A DNA stretch of 64,000 nucleotides from Aquila chrysaetos chrysaetos (taxonomy: Eukaryota > Chordata > Aves > Accipitriformes > Accipitridae), in contig NC_044030.1 in the NCBI RefSeq assembly GCF_900496995.4, positions 62,001-126,000 on the forward strand, given 5' to 3'. The translations under genes were made by a program, and so were the position numbers. Below the pieces are notes generated by a model. The model made no database searches, was not told the DNA's origin, and saw only the letters and a list, made by a program, of their open reading frames with translations. This document shows positions 10,301 to 23,762 of the stretch, one piece after another (within the stretch, counting starts at the first letter, position 1; each line of letters starts with the position of its first letter).

Positions 10301-13300
10301 CAAACCACACAAAATGTATGGACATATGCTATCATCTGGTCCTGGCAACAGCAGTGTGTGCCTCTTTTGCTCCTGCCGGGTTGCAGACAGTAGTGTGCTG
10401 TTTCTCATGGCGAAGACGGCAGAGATGGGTTTGTGATGGGGAGCTGTGCCGCCTGAGTTGCCACTCCTCCAGGGCTGGAGGGCGGCTCTCTTCACTCGGG
10501 GGTTAAGACTACAGCAGAGCAGCCTAGAAGCTGCCTGCTCCGGTTGCCCCGTGGGTCAGGGAGCCTTTGTGCAGGAGTGCATGGAACAGGAGTTCTGGTT
10601 AAGTGTAGCTGTCATGAAGGAGAGTCATGCAGACTACAAGGAACCTCTCTCCTCAGCCCAGTGCCTTCCTTTAGAAGGTAGATAGGGAGCAGATGTAGAA
10701 GAGCCCTGCATAGTAAGGCACAGAGAAACGGTACAATGCCTGTCAACTCTGTTGCAAGTAATAGTGCTTGGAAGGTGTTCCTGACAAGGTCTGTGACTAA
10801 TGATGGTCCCGAGGAGCTGGAGTTACGTCTGAGCAATGGGTGCTAGATGCACATCTTGGGGATGGGAATGCATCATATGGCTCTGTCTAGGGGAGATGGA
10901 CACAGATGAAGCAGAGCCTGCTTTTGCGGGTTACGCCTCATGACGCTTCAAAGCGTGTAACAGCACAACAGCCTCAAACTCAGCAGCTCTGGCTGTGCCA
11001 TCACATCCTCTGCTGAAAACCCTGCTGGCTTCCCAGTCTGCGTGGTACTGCTGTGTGAGGTGTGCATGAGAATGTAGTCCTGAAGAGCAAGCGAGTCTCA
11101 GTGTGCTTGATCACTGGGGAGAGAGGGTTATAGCCGCACCAGACAGGAGCAGAGGTTGCCTTGCTGGCCCCTCTGAACTCTTCCAAGTGCCTTTATTCTG
11201 GATAATCTATTCACAGTGGGACTTAATAGATGCCTGTTTTTCTCTAATTGCAGTAAAGAATTCATGTCACTGTGAATCAATGTGCATCTGGCTCTGCTAG
11301 CTTTCCTGAATCATGCACTGTCTCCTAAACTACGCACCATTGCCTTTGGTACCACTGCTGATCTGCAGTTTGTTACTGACTTATCTGTGCTGCTTTGTTT
11401 AGTACACAGGAGCCTTCATGCCAATGCAGAACCCGTTGTGCAGGGCCTTGTACAAAGGCAACTTGTACTTGTTCCCAAACAAGTCCAGGGAGACCGTCAG
11501 AGGCCAGTAATATTTAACAGGTACAAAGAGACTGAGAGGGCCAGTGATCCTGGCTTTGGAGAGGCCCCTTGCCGACCACAAAGCCCCCTCTTCAGGAGTT
11601 GGAGGTCACGGGCAGCTGAGCTGTGGATGAGTTTCAGTCAGGATAATGGACGACTATGAATGCTGACTTGAATTTTCGCCTTTTTTAGGGATAGGAGCTG
11701 GTTCAGGCCTGAGACCAGGCTTACTCAGAGAACTGTGTACGCAGCCCTCAGTCCTCACCCTTGAGGTCTGTCTGCACCATACAGGCTTCAGCCAGCCAAG
11801 CCCTACGTTTCCTGGCCGTGGCAGGCAGCCAGCAGTGCTTTCAGACGCACTCCTGAAATGCCAGGAATACTGGCAGAGATGGACACAGGCGCTAGTGATG
11901 CCTGGAGAGGACCAAGCAAGCAGGCAGTGTCTTGTGGCTCTCCCCACCACCCCCACAAGACATCTGGGTTCCGCAGCCCACCCTGCTCTGCCTATGCTCC
12001 TTGGGATCAGGCAATGCACAGTAGGCAGATAATTTAAAAAAACGGATTTCTCTCAGCTAAGCTGTCTGTGACCTGAGGCAAAGCCAATTACAGAGCAGCT
12101 GCTTTCATCATGCCAGTGATTAATGGGGCTAATTGCATCTCCCACTGGCTGGGGGAGCTTTTCTGCTTTTCTGTGCTACCTCAAAGGCCCTCCCTAACTT
12201 TAGAAAGGATGGCCAAGGAGGAGTGTTCCCAAACCACCCTGCTCCCAGAACATTTGCAGGACATTCGATCCCAATCCCCAGTGCAAATGAAGGGGCAACC
12301 TCTTCTGGTCACAGAAGTTGTAAGACTGCCTTCCTGACAGCAAGGACCTGCAGAAAAATACAATAAAGCTGCCCAGATCTGCAGCTGATATAAACTAGCT
12401 TTGTTCTGCTGGCTTCCAGGAAATCTCGTTGATTTAGCCGAGGTTTCATTCTGAATGGTGGGTTCCTCTGGTCTTTGGTAGCAGAAACAGATTGGCAGGT
12501 CCCAATCCCATCTTGGCAGAAAAGCAAGGAGCCTCATCCTACATTTCAAGACTGTTGGTCCTCCCAGTCTTGGTTTGTATTTGAAAAGCAGAAGTGATGC
12601 TGTTTTCCCAAGTGTTGCTCTGGAGAAGATAAAGGAACTTGGGCAAAGCTGAATCAAACATGACACAATATTGAAAAGAGACTGGAACAAGGAGAAGGCA
12701 AAAAAAGTGCTGTTAAGGAGCAACGTGAGTGAGGACTCTGCCAGGACACTGACTGGCAAGTTGTTGCCACAAGTTGTTTCACTGGAGCCACCCCATTCTC
12801 CCTGTCATTTTGTGAGAGGGGGGATAAGAAACATTTCCTTTGGGAGACATCCACATTGGATAGGCAGGAGACTTCAGGTGTGGAGTGACTGGCAGGGAAC
12901 AGAAGGCATTGGCTTTGGGTTTTGATGGCAGCATGAACAACTTCCTGAGCTGTCCTTGAAATGCTTGTGGCAATTTTCCAAAATTCCCTCAAACCTCCAA
13001 ATTGCGCAGTTTTTACAGCTCATACCATGTTCTTGGTTTTACTCAGTCCTGTAATTACATGAGAATTTTACTTTTCATTTCCTGGAGCTACAGGCAGAGA
13101 TTGCTAGCCATTGACTGGGCACTGGCTTGAGGTTAAGGTCTCTGAACAGAACGTGGACAACTGCACGACACGGTATGTGAAGTGGCTGCATATGGCAGGT
13201 AATGGTGTGAAAAGCTGACAAAAGTTGCAGGTAATGCCACAAGGGACAGCTGGATCTCCCAAGTGGTTATGGAGCTGTCACGTGAGGAAAGGCCAGACTT

Positions 13301-16300
13301 CACAGATCTCTGGAGAGAAGCACCGGGGTCCTTCTGGGGCAAGACCAGCAGTTCCTCAGTAACAGCACATAATGCCAAGATTACCTAGGTAACAGCATCA
13401 GAAATAGCAAACCGGACACAGATGTTAACCCCCCCTGCCACAATACCAATGGGTAAAAAATAGTGAGCAGCTGCTTGTTCCTTGGGAGGAGACTGGGACA
13501 GACAAAGGAAGTACAAGGATTGCAAAAAGGAAGGTCAAGAAACAGGAAAAGGGAGTACCAAGGTGCACAAATGTTGTGACCAGTGCTGCATGGAGACAGT
13601 AGGCAAGCAGCCCCGTGTGTGATCACCTTTACTAGCGCAGAATCTTAAACCAAACCTGTTGTTTTGGCCCATAGGATGCATATCAAACCTACTGTCCTGG
13701 TCAGGAGCATGAAGGGGAAGGCACGTTGTTCACCCTAACAGACTTGAGAACACCCAGGTGAATGGATTGAACTTCCCGGTATTACCACGTAGATGCATCT
13801 TCCAGGTGTGTTGGCTTTGGCAGCTACCTATCGCTTCCCAATGTTGTTTAAAAACAGGTTCAGCTTTTTCTAGCCTTGCTGAGAAAAGATTGACAAGGTG
13901 ACACAGAATATGAATTTGCCTTGGTTTACATACCAATCTGGCAAGGAAACCAGTTCACTCCACATGTCAACCAGCTAAGGTCCACGTAAGCCAAGGTGCA
14001 TTTCATATAGCAGGGATAGCCATGGTCTGGCTGCCTCTTTACCCCAATGGCAAAATCACCAAGGAGCAGACCCAGGTCCAGGCATGCCCCTGCATGCACA
14101 ATAAATAAGCAACATTCCCTTGTGGCTGGGATTTGGATGACTTGTTTGTGCCTGAGAGAGGAGTTTTGGTTCTGGCTTCTTCTTGCCATTGCTGTGGGTG
14201 GGTGGGTGGAAGCTGTCAAGAAAACTGCAGGATCTGGGTGCACACAAGCTCTACAGGCCAAGGAATGGAGACTCCAGGTCTGCATGCTGGGTGGGAATGC
14301 AGAGAAGATGGGCTGGCTGGGCAGGACTGCCCGGGGACCTGAGCTAGGACACGCTAGTGAAAACTCAGACTTCTTGCCCCAGGGATTCTCCCTCTCCTGT
14401 GAAGTGCTGGCACTGGCACTGGGGTAGGACACAGCTATTGCAGAGGGCAGGCAAGAAATAGTGCTCAGAAATTAAAGTCTGCCCTGATTTCCCTTTTTGA
14501 GACCTCAGGCAGGTTTGTGGGGGAAAGGAACTCACAAAGATGGCTTGATCCTCCTCGATGAACATGTTTTGTGAAGTGGCCCTCCATACATTGTTCTGGA
14601 GTGTTTCTCCAGGGCTGCTAACACATCATGGAGATGGCTCATCCATCTGATGATGATCTGGCCAGCTGAAAGGACAGCATGACTTTCCTTTAGGCAAGGC
14701 AGCATTAGCCTGCCCTGGCCCCTTGAGCATCTACCAGTAAGATTCAGAGAAGTGCCAGAAACCTTCTCTTCTGGAACTGGATCAGGACGTTTATCACTGA
14801 TGCATATCAAAGGCATTTTAGAGGCCCAGGGGAAGCCTTGCAGAAGCACTAGGGGGAGGCAAAGTAGACAGTGCTGGAGCCTTCGTGCTACCTACCACGT
14901 TGACCCTTTCACCCCCTTGAAAGAATCAATATTGATATATACACTAATGGCAGCATTTGCCTTTGTGCAAAAAAAAGACTTTGTCGTTGTCTGGCCAGTA
15001 AATTTCAGCTTGCCATTCTGTAGTCTCTTTCTATGGGCTCCACACAGTTGGTCAGACTGTACAAAGATACATTTTCTGGGCTTCATCAAACCAACCTGAA
15101 AAGCAAATTAATGTGACTGCCAATTCAAGCTGAAGGGAGAGTTCCCACCCACCCCACTGATGCCTTCCAGCTTCTCAGGCATGGTGTAGAGGGTGATGCC
15201 ATCTCTCCTAGTGCATGGGTGCACAAATAGTGTGCGTGGCCCTTGCTGCTGGAGTCTGATGCTCAGTGCATTGGTTCCCCAGTGCCTTGCAGCTGGAGCA
15301 TCCATACTCACTGCTTTCAGTTCAGCTGGTCTAAAACCAGATGTGGCTAAAGACCGATGTGTGTTGAGTCTAGGACTCACACACCTACTGCAGGCAGTGC
15401 TGCACAGGCACATGAGAAGATACAGGTATCTAACCCAGGCTTAACCGGGGCAAAGAGTGTCTGAGTTAGTCTGGATTAGGCTGGTTCATTTAATGAAAGG
15501 CAGGTCTCCCTCATAAAGGAGAATGCTCTGGCAGACCCTCCCAAACAGGACTGCCCTGGCAGTATTGCCTGTGAAGCATGGTCTGCCATTTCAGTCCACA
15601 GGCTGTTTTCTGTTGGGACATTCACTAGTGAACAGCTTTCTTCTTTATTTCCTGTGTTTTCCAGCCTGAATCTGCAGCCTCTGGTGTGAAGGTCAGAAAA
15701 GAAGACAAGGGCTGTTATGTAGGATTCTGCAGGTTTCCAGCAAGTTTGTCTACTCAAATGGTGCACAGCTAAATGCAGCTATTGTACATGGTGTCTGGGG
15801 CAGCTGTACAGCAAGATGAGTGCCCATTGCTCACTCATTAGTCATACTGTTCAGGGCTATGGTAACAGACACCCAGAGATGGTGTGATCTTCTGTCCATT
15901 CATCCCCTCTCTTCAGTTCTGAGGCAGGTAATATCATCCCCATCTCACTGGAGAGAAAAAGTCTGCGAGATAGGCACCTGACTATAGAGTTAGAGTTCTG
16001 CCTCTGACTTCAGCAGGTCTGAAGTCTTTTCCTTTCAACTAATTCCAGCCAGAAGCTCTGGCATGGATTGCAGCTAATGGCAGCTACTTAGGCCAGGAAA
16101 GTCAGTAGTGCCAATCACACCTTTCCAGCAGGACTCTTGGCGACTGTACAAGGGGGAAGACTCTCTGGCACAGATAACTTCATTGAATGACAGACTCCAA
16201 AATGGAAACTGCATCTACTCCTTCTAACACTGCTGTAGCAGAGCTGTCGACGGGATGGCTAATCAAAAGGGGAATCAAAGGGGCAAAACCACAGCAGAGC

Positions 16301-17483
16301 AGACACTCCAACCATGTAAAGCCACATAGCGCTGCTAAAACACGGCAGAACAACTCCAGGGCAGGAAGACTCATGCCCTTACCTCAGCTCTGCATTGCTG
16401 TGGGCAGAGTGAAAAGGCACAGCGAAAAGGCACAGCGGGGCCCAGAGAGACGGAGTGTGAAGAGTCGGTGCCAACCATACGAATGGCTGAGTTCTTAGAG
16501 CACCTTGGGCTCGAAGTCTCCCACTTCACGGCAGTGTCGTGCTTCTACCCAGCTCCCTGGATCCCCTTTGCTCTGGGTCATATCTCCCAGGAGCCTCACC
16601 AGCTACATCTTGCTTGGTGGGGACCTGGGACAGGAGGACGGTCCCTGATGTGTAGCAGGAAGAGAAGGGGCAGCAGGACAGTGCTTACTCAGGTCTGGCC
16701 TCTGCCCTGGGACCCTTGCACGCTCGCCACATGCCTGGACACCCGGGGCTCAGCCCCTCAGGGGCCAGACTGTGACACAGAAAAGCAGCCTGTGGTTTTC
16801 TGTGATAAGATTTCCTCTACTGTCAGAGGTCACCATCCCGCCAGCCCTGTCCAGGTGATGGCAGCTCAGCGTACGACAATGTGGCTTTAGTCCATCCTTT
16901 TCCTCACTGCCTGCATTGGCAGACAGTTTAGCGCTCAGGCAGCAGAGCTCTGTTTGCTCCTTCCAGAGGTAGCGCATCTGCGACAAGGGGTTCTTCTGCT
17001 TCTCCTGTCACCTCCATATGCAATATTCAGGCTCCCTCTGGCTCTTCTGTGAAAGCCTGAAGCTGTACCTGCGGCGGTTGCTCCCCAGGGCTGGAAGGAG
17101 ACCGGCACAGCAGCCTCAAGCTGCAGCATGGAGGGGGCTAGTGGCAATGCTCCAGCCTGCCCTGTCTGCTTCTGCCAGACTGCTGGAACTGGCTCACCAG
17201 TGAAGAAATCATCTTTGCTCCGTGTCAGGGGAGGCTGGATCCAGTAGCCCAAGAGAGGTGAGGCTGCTGCACGCAGGCCCAGGCAGGAGCGAGGCTGAGC
17301 AGGTATTACCAGAAAGCGCATGCACACACATGCACACCCTCACAGTACACAGGTACACATGTATACGTGGCTGGCCACATACATCAACACAGACGGACAC
17401 CCTAAGCACTCACTCAAACGCAGACAGAACAAGCAGCCTCAACCTGCTCCCCTTTCTGGCCTGAGACCACCACGAAAACACAT
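10301..17483. other. Intergenic DNA between TOMM5 and FRMPD1, no gene recognised
   Basis: About 7 kb with only short chance open frames, the longest about 190 codons at 12181-12759 on the minus strand and without recognisable similarity or codon character. I see no CpG island and no tandem array. A CA-rich stretch lies at 17320-17360. Old degraded repeats may be present but none could be named. Confidence 0.5.
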
Positions 17484-18042
17484 TGTCATGCTTTTAACCC
17501 CAGCCGGCAGCTTACAGCCGCCCGCTCACTCCACCCACCCGCCGCCCAGTGGGATGGGGGAGAGAATCAGGGGAAGAAAAAGCAAAACTCGTGGGTTGAG
17601 ATAAAGGCAGTTTACTAGGACAGAAAAGGAAGGGAAAATAATACTACTAATAAGAAGAGAATATACAAAACAAGTGATGCACAATACAATTGCTCACCAC
17701 ATGCTGACCGGCACCCAGCCAATCCCCGAGCCATGGTGCCCCCAGGCCAACTCCCTCCAGTTTATATACTGGGCATGACGTAATATGGTTTGGAATACCC
17801 CTTTGGCTTGTTTGGGTCAGCTGTCCTTGCTGTGTCCCCTCCCAGTTTCTTGTGCACTCCCAGCCTCCACTGGCAGGGTAGTATGAAAAGCTGAAAAGTC
17901 CTTGACTCTAGTATAAACACTGCTTAGCAACAACTGAAAACATCAGTGTGTTATCAATATTATTCTCATTCTAAATCCAAACCACAGCACTATACCAGCT
18001 ACTAAGAAGAAAATTAACTTTATTCCAGCCAAAACCAGGACA
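17484..18042 (-). mobile_element. Solo LTR with 5-bp target duplication
   Basis: 559 bases bounded by TG and CA on the plus strand. The flanks are CACAT (17479-17483) and CGCAT (18043-18047), a 5-base target duplication with one difference that looks like CpG decay. On the minus strand it starts TGTCCTGGTTTTGGC, has a TATA-like element (plus TTTATATACT at 17760-17770) and an AGTAAA-type hexamer near 17611, and ends in GGGGTTAAAAGCATGACA. It is the same family as the LTR at 28991-29563. Confidence 0.85.
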
Positions 18043-18054
18043 CGCATGCACACT

Positions 18055-18338
18055 GTAGAGAGTACCTCAGGAAAACCACTAGAAGTGGAGTTGAGCAAGG
18101 TGGCAGGACAGACTGCACTGACCCAGCAGGGCACAGCCAGACAAACATCCTGATCGGAAAACCATTTATATGCTGCCAGCCCTTTTTATCCCCTCATCCC
18201 TCTGTTTTCCCACGTTTGTTCTCCCCAAACCATGTCAATGCCTGCATTTCCCCACATTTGGTTCCTCCCCTGGGCATCCTGTAATAAGCCACCCTGGAAT
18301 GCTTAAGTGCAATCCCGGAATGCTCTTCCCCTGCACCC
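18055..18338 (-). repeat. Dispersed repeat, inverted copy of 23488-23762
   Basis: The reverse complement matches 23488-23762 over nearly its full length, including a TATAAATGG element, GGATGCTTGTCTGGCTGTG-type sequence and a shared GGAAGAGCATTCCGGGATT stretch. This copy has an extra segment of about 17 bases near 18292-18308. The TATA element and layout suggest an LTR or another promoter-bearing repeat, but no boundaries or target duplication were found. It is separated from the solo LTR at 17484-18042 by only about 12 bases. Confidence 0.65.
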
Positions 18339-20009
18339 TGTAGTATCTCCTGTACTCCTGGGTCTGTGAGGTGCTCAGGAGAGGGTGGGTGTCCACCAGC
18401 CCATGGGGCTGAGCTCCCCTGGCGCTGGGAGGAACTGGGTAAGGGCTCATGGCTCTGAGGGTGTCACTGGGGATCTCCTGTGGCTCAGGGCTCTTCTTGT
18501 GTCTGCAGATGAGATTTTCATCACCAAAGTTACCATTCCTGACCTGTGATCTTTCTTCTCTGAGAGAGACAATACTGAAAGCAGTGTTATTTGACCAGTC
18601 ATACTGGAATCTGCCTCCGCCAGCTCATGTGAGGCCAGATAGTTTAAAATCACTCACCAGTTCTCAATTCAGGCATCCCAGGGATGTCCCCAACACTCCA
18701 GGTCTGTTTTATCACCTTTCAGCCAGTCCTATTGTTCTGCTGTGGTCTGGGACTACAGCACAAAGGGCTCAGGGTACCCTGGCACTCCTGGCACTCCAAG
18801 GGAAGATTTCTTTTCCTGCTGTCTCCCCTTAACCTTGGGAGGAGCAGAATGTGGCCCTGCCAACTAGTAGCCCTGCCACTCGTGGAGCTGCACAAGCTGC
18901 TGCCTGACCCCCTGTGCTGCTTTGTACACTCAAGTGGTGAAACCAGGCCTAAAAGCGAATTCAGAAGCAAAAAAAAAAAAAAAAAAAAGCTAAAAAGCAA
19001 CACCAGAGGCAAATATTTCAGACTTGCCATCCACTTACTTGTGATCTGGGATAGGGAGAGACGGAGCTAACAGGAAATGTGATTCCCCACAAAACTGTGA
19101 CACGTAACCACAGTGTGTTCTGCCCATGCACCAGGTGGTTGAACATGATTTCTGATGTCTTCAGAAGGTTTAATGCACTGACCTTTATGACGAAGAGAAC
19201 CAGAAAGGAGACATCATTTGTATCATTTGTCTGTATCACTTTAAGAAGCAATTGCTACTCTAAGTAGAATTAGAGCATGTAGCAGATTATTGTGCTACCT
19301 GTCTGCACTATTTGAGCGAATTTGAACTGTCAGGAGAAACGTTTTCTGGTCACTTACATAATTAACAGAAGTATTTCTCTTGTCACACTCTCTCCTTTTT
19401 GCCTTCTGGCACAGACAAAAAAATCGTGGGTTCCTTTTTGAGCTCTTTGTTGTTGAAACACATTGTCAAAGATGTAAGAAGGAAAGACAGAAGCTTCAAG
19501 GGGTGTGTAGTTTGGCTCTCATGTATATGGGCTTTTCTGCTCCATGGGTTCATTTTCTATTCCTTGCTAAGGGATCTGAAAGTGTTTCCTTAGGAACAGC
19601 TTGGTGAGTGGTGCCTGCGCAGCAGGCTTTAGAGCTTCTCAGCACTGTCTCTTGGCCTGGTTTGCTGTCCACGCTTAAGAAGCCGGCTATTAGCAAGAGC
19701 ATCAGGGTGAGTAGTAAACAGGCAGGACATGCCCTTCTTAAGCACACAGAGGCAGGCGCTCTACATGAGAGATTTAAAGAGATGTCCTGCCTCAACCTAC
19801 AGCCTGGCCTGTCAGACAGGTCTTCCCACTGGGGAAAGAAAGCTGGTGCACACAGGAAGGCTTGGACAGACACATGCCTTCCTTATGCGTGCCATTGCTC
19901 TGGATAGACTCCAGTACAACCACCTCTGCAACACATCTTTCTCACCTCTTTTGTCTTTCGAGCTGCTGTCTTCCTCTGGCCACACAAGCCATGTTGTGTT
20001 TTAAGAGAG
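18339..20009. other. Intergenic DNA with a 20-base A run
   Basis: No gene or named repeat was recognised. A pure run of 20 adenines lies at 18969-18988. Short open frames here lack exon features. Confidence 0.5.
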
Positions 20010-21552
20010 TATCCTGGGCTGCATCAAAAGAAGTGTGACATGCGGGTCGAGGGAGGGGATTCTGCCCCTCTACTCCACTCTGGTGAGACCCCACCTGCAG
20101 TACTGCATCCAGCTCTGGAGTCCTCAGTACAAGAAAGACATGGACATGTTGGAGCAGGTCTGGAGGAGGGCCACCAAAATGATCAGAAGGATGGAACACC
20201 TCTCCTGTAAGAAAAGCTGAGAGAGTTGTGGTTGTTCAGCCTGGAGAAGAGAAGGCTCCGGGGAGACCTTGCTGCAGCATTTCAGAACTTGAAGGGGGCT
20301 GTTGTGGTTTAAGCCTAGCCAGCAAAAAAGCACCATGAAACTGCTCACTCATTCCTCCCACCCCAGACCCAGTGGGATGAGGAGGAGAAAACATAAGGAA
20401 ACGCTCGTGGGTCACGACAAGGACAGGGAGGGATCACTCACCACTTATGGTCACGGGCAAAAGACAGACTCAACCTGGGGAAAAAACAAAATCAATTTAA
20501 TTTGCTGCCAATAAAATCAAAATAAGGATAATAAGAAGTAAAACCAAATCTTAAAACACCTTCCCCCCACTCCTCCCTCCTTCCCAGCTCAACTCCACTC
20601 CCGATTTCTCTGCCTCCTCCCCCGCAGCAGCACAGGGGGACGGGGAATGGAGGTTGGGGTCAGTTTGTCACACGTTGTCTCTGCCGCTCCTTCCTCCTCA
20701 GGGGAGGACTCCTCACTCTTCCCCTGCTCCAGCGTGGGGTCTCTCCCGTGGGAGACAGTCCTTCACAGACTTCTCCGGCATGGGTCCTCCCCACGGGCTG
20801 CAGTCCTTCAGGAACAGACTGCTCCAGCGCCGGCTTTCCCATGGAGTCCCGGCCATCTTGGGGGGCATCCCCCTGCTCCGGCGTGGGGTTCTCCATGGGC
20901 TGCAGGTGGACATCTGCTCCCCCGCTCCCCTCCATGGGCTGGGGGGGACAGCCTGCCTCCTCACCACGGGCTGCGGGGGCATCCCCTCCTCCCCTCCTTC
21001 TTCACTCACCTCGGTGTCTGCAGAGGGGTTCCTCTCACATCCCAATCTCCTCCTCTGCTGCAGGTTCCTCTTCTTAAATATGTTATCCCAGAAGCACTAC
21101 CACTGCTGCTGATTGGGTTGCACTTGACCAGAGGTGGGTCCAACTTGGAACCAGGGAAGCTTCTAGCAGCTTCTTACAGGAGCCACCCCTGCAGCCCCCT
21201 CCCCCGCTGCCAAAACCCCACCACACAAACCCAAAACAGGGTCTTATAAGAAAGATGGGGACAGACCTTTTAATAGGGCCTGTAGTGATAGGACAAGGGG
21301 TAATGGTTTTAAACTAAAGGAGAGTATATTCAGACTAGACATTTTTTACAACGAGGGTGGTGAGGCACTGGAGCAGGTTGCCCAGAGAGGTTGTGGACGC
21401 CCCATCCCTGGAAACATTCAAGGTCAAGTTGGACGGGGCTCTGAGCAAACTGGTCTAGTGGAAGGTGTCCCTGCTCATTGCAGGAGGGTTGGACTAGATG
21501 ACCTTTAAAGGTCCCTTCCAACCCAAACCATTCTATGGTTCTATGATTCTAA
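20010..21552 (+). mobile_element. CR1 LINE 3' fragment, split by an LTR
   Basis: 20010-20299 and 21239-21552 together match the last 600 bases of the CR1 copy at 43631-44237, encoding the end of the CR1 ORF2 protein (for example [20 protein letters not shown]) and finishing with the CR1-type tail GGTTCTATGATTCT. The two parts are separated by a 939-base LTR. The element is strongly 5'-truncated, as most CR1 copies are. It is not functional. Confidence 0.92.
20300..21238 (-). mobile_element. Solo LTR nested inside a CR1
   Basis: 939 bases bounded by TG (20300) and CA (21238). The target duplication is GGGGC (20295-20299) and GGGTC (21239-21243), and the CR1 reads through as ...GGGGGC then TTATAAG, exactly as in the uninterrupted copy at 43905-43922. 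The plus-strand left end (TGTTGTGGTTTAAGCC, a CCCAGTGGGATG block) resembles the ends of the LTRs at 17484 and 28991, so the transcriptional orientation is inferred to be minus. A 200-codon open frame inside it (20647-21249) is a chance frame in pyrimidine-rich sequence. Confidence 0.88.
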
Positions 21553-23487
21553 GGTAGTTTGGGTCACTCACATAATGCTCAATGACCTTTGATGGGTGAA
21601 ACATCGTCAGACAACTGGGCTGCGCGGCAGCAGCATAATGGCATGGCCAACCACACAGAGAGGGCTGACAGATTAAAGTGTTCCTTGTCTGTAGCTGTGT
21701 CCTGCAGAAGAGCAGGCAGAATGTCAGGGAGCTCGAGCTGTTACTGCACAGCTCATGGAACCCAAAACCTGCAGCACACAGGCACTCAAACATGGCTGGG
21801 AAGCCCTGCCACATCCAGACTAAGGAACTCTGAGAGCAGGGCTGACTAATCTGCTAAGTGCAATTTTTTCAGATATGTGAAATGGGAAGGTTTTTGCTCC
21901 TTCATGAAATCTTAGTCATTCTTCTTCAGCAGGCGCAGCTTTCTGAATCCTTAAGCCCAGCAATTCCAGAGCAATTACCTGGATCGTGGGACATGGAGAT
22001 GGGTTCACAGGTTCAGCTTATGGCTAGGATGGGCTCCCGGAGGTTTGATATTCTTGCATTCTTCATAGACACAGCTTGGCAGGCAAGCAGCAACTTGTTT
22101 CCAAATAGTTTTGAAATGTTTCCCCAGACAAGAGGCTTTTGTAGGTCAGCTGTGACATGATCAAAACATGAGCAGTGAAGAACGCTGTTTAGACACAGAA
22201 TGTCTTATAACTTTCTGTAGAAACGTTCCCCAGGCTTCTGAAGCTTAGAATAATCAGAGAGAAGAAAAACACATCCTCAGTTCCACCATACACAGGTACA
22301 AATCTAATACATTTGGTAGCTTGGTATGAAGCTCTGATTTCTCTTGTTAGTGGATACCGCTTTTCATCTTCAGAAAAGAGAACTATGGCTTAATTTCTTT
22401 TTTAATTAAGCTTCTGCTTCCTGTGTGGATAGCTTGAAAAGACCATCTGGGGCACTGGTAGGAAGGGAAATGTGATGTAGATTGTCCGGGAAAGCTGCAT
22501 GAATCAGCAGTTGATGCAAAAGCTTTTCCTGGGCACTGTTTAATGTTCTATTAATTACAGATGTCAGGCCCCAACCTCATTTTTGGTTAAGTTCAGTGAC
22601 CACAGAGTAGTACTGATCATGGAAGGTGCCAGACAAACTCAGCTTTTACATCTGCAGAAAAGAAAAATAACCATAGTTTCTGTGGGTGATTTGATTTGGG
22701 AGAAGGGCAGTCCCTGAAAAAGGAGCAGAAAGAGCAGCAAAGGTAAAGGCAGAAGGACCCGCAGTGCAGAAATACTCTGGCTAATTGGGGAGTATGAAAG
22801 AGCAGAACCAGAAGGGCGCAAAACAGAAAAAATCAATACCTCTCAGTAGGTGAGTCTTCATTTCCTGGCCAGCCTTGTGCTAAATAAAGAGCTGCAGACA
22901 GTCGCAGAGGAGTTTAAACACAGAGCAGGGCATTTTTACAGCAAAGGCTGATGTCAGAGAAGGAAAGGAAGAGCTGACACAGTGGATGTGGGTTCCTGTG
23001 TCCCCATTTGCGCAGTGCCTAATGAAAGTCACACAGTGTCAGGCAATCTCCAAGCAGCCTTGCACCCACTTTCTTTGTCCTTAGCACCACCAAGACCTTT
23101 ATGCCCAGACTACCTGGAGCGAGAGCATTGCACACTGTGTTTATGTGGTAGAAGCAGCTCTGCACACACACAGAGGAGCACAGAGAGGCAACAACAGCCT
23201 GGGAAACCCAAATAATACCCTGCCCTGTCTACTCCCTGGCCCATACAGGAGTCATCAGCCCATCAGAAGCCCACCTCCACAAGCCCAGAGGAGCAAAGGG
23301 GCACAAAGGCAGTTGGGAACACAAATTAGGGACTCAGAGGAAGGCAAATTCTGTCCAGGGCCCTCCCAGGGCTGTCCCAGGAAAGGCTCAGCCCCACAGT
23401 CCAGGCACAAAACCTATCAAAAGGAATCAACATCTGAGCACACTTGGGACCAAGGGAGGTCCCTGCCATCAACATGGGACACTTTAT
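21553..23487. other. Intergenic DNA, nothing recognised
   Basis: Only short open frames. I see no CpG island, no named repeat boundary and no exon matching a known protein. Confidence 0.5.
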
Positions 23488-23762
23488 GGGGTGCAGGGGA
23501 AGAGCATTCCGGGATTGCACAAGGCTTATTACAGGATGCCCAGGGGAGGAACCAAGTGTGGGGAAACCCAGATATTGACATGGTTTGGGGAGAACAAACA
23601 TGGGAAAACAGAGGGATAAGGGAATAAAAAGGGCTGGCAGCATATAAATGGTTTTCCGATCAGGATGCTTGTCTGGCTGTGCCCTGCTGGCTCAGCACAG
23701 TCTGTCCTGCCGCCTTATTCAACTCCACATCTAGTATTTTTTTCTGAGTGAGGGACTCTCTA
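23488..23762 (+). repeat. Dispersed repeat with TATA element, inverted copy of 18055-18338
   Basis: The sequence contains GGGAATAAAAAGGGCTGGC, CATATAAATGG and TGTCTGGCTGTGCCCTGCTGG, all shared in reverse complement with 18055-18338. It is followed directly by a (GT)8 run at 23767-23782. It probably derives from an LTR promoter region, which is inference from the TATA context. Confidence 0.65.

Noticed and set aside
12181-12759. 192-codon minus-strand open frame in the intergenic region
   Set aside because: No recognisable similarity, no promoter or splice context, and overlapping frames of similar quality on the other strand.
18969-18988. Processed pseudogene tail (20 A's)
   Set aside because: No spliced coding sequence precedes it; treated as a simple run.
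20647-21249. 200-codon proline-rich frame
   Set aside because: It lies wholly inside the solo LTR and reflects its pyrimidine-rich composition.
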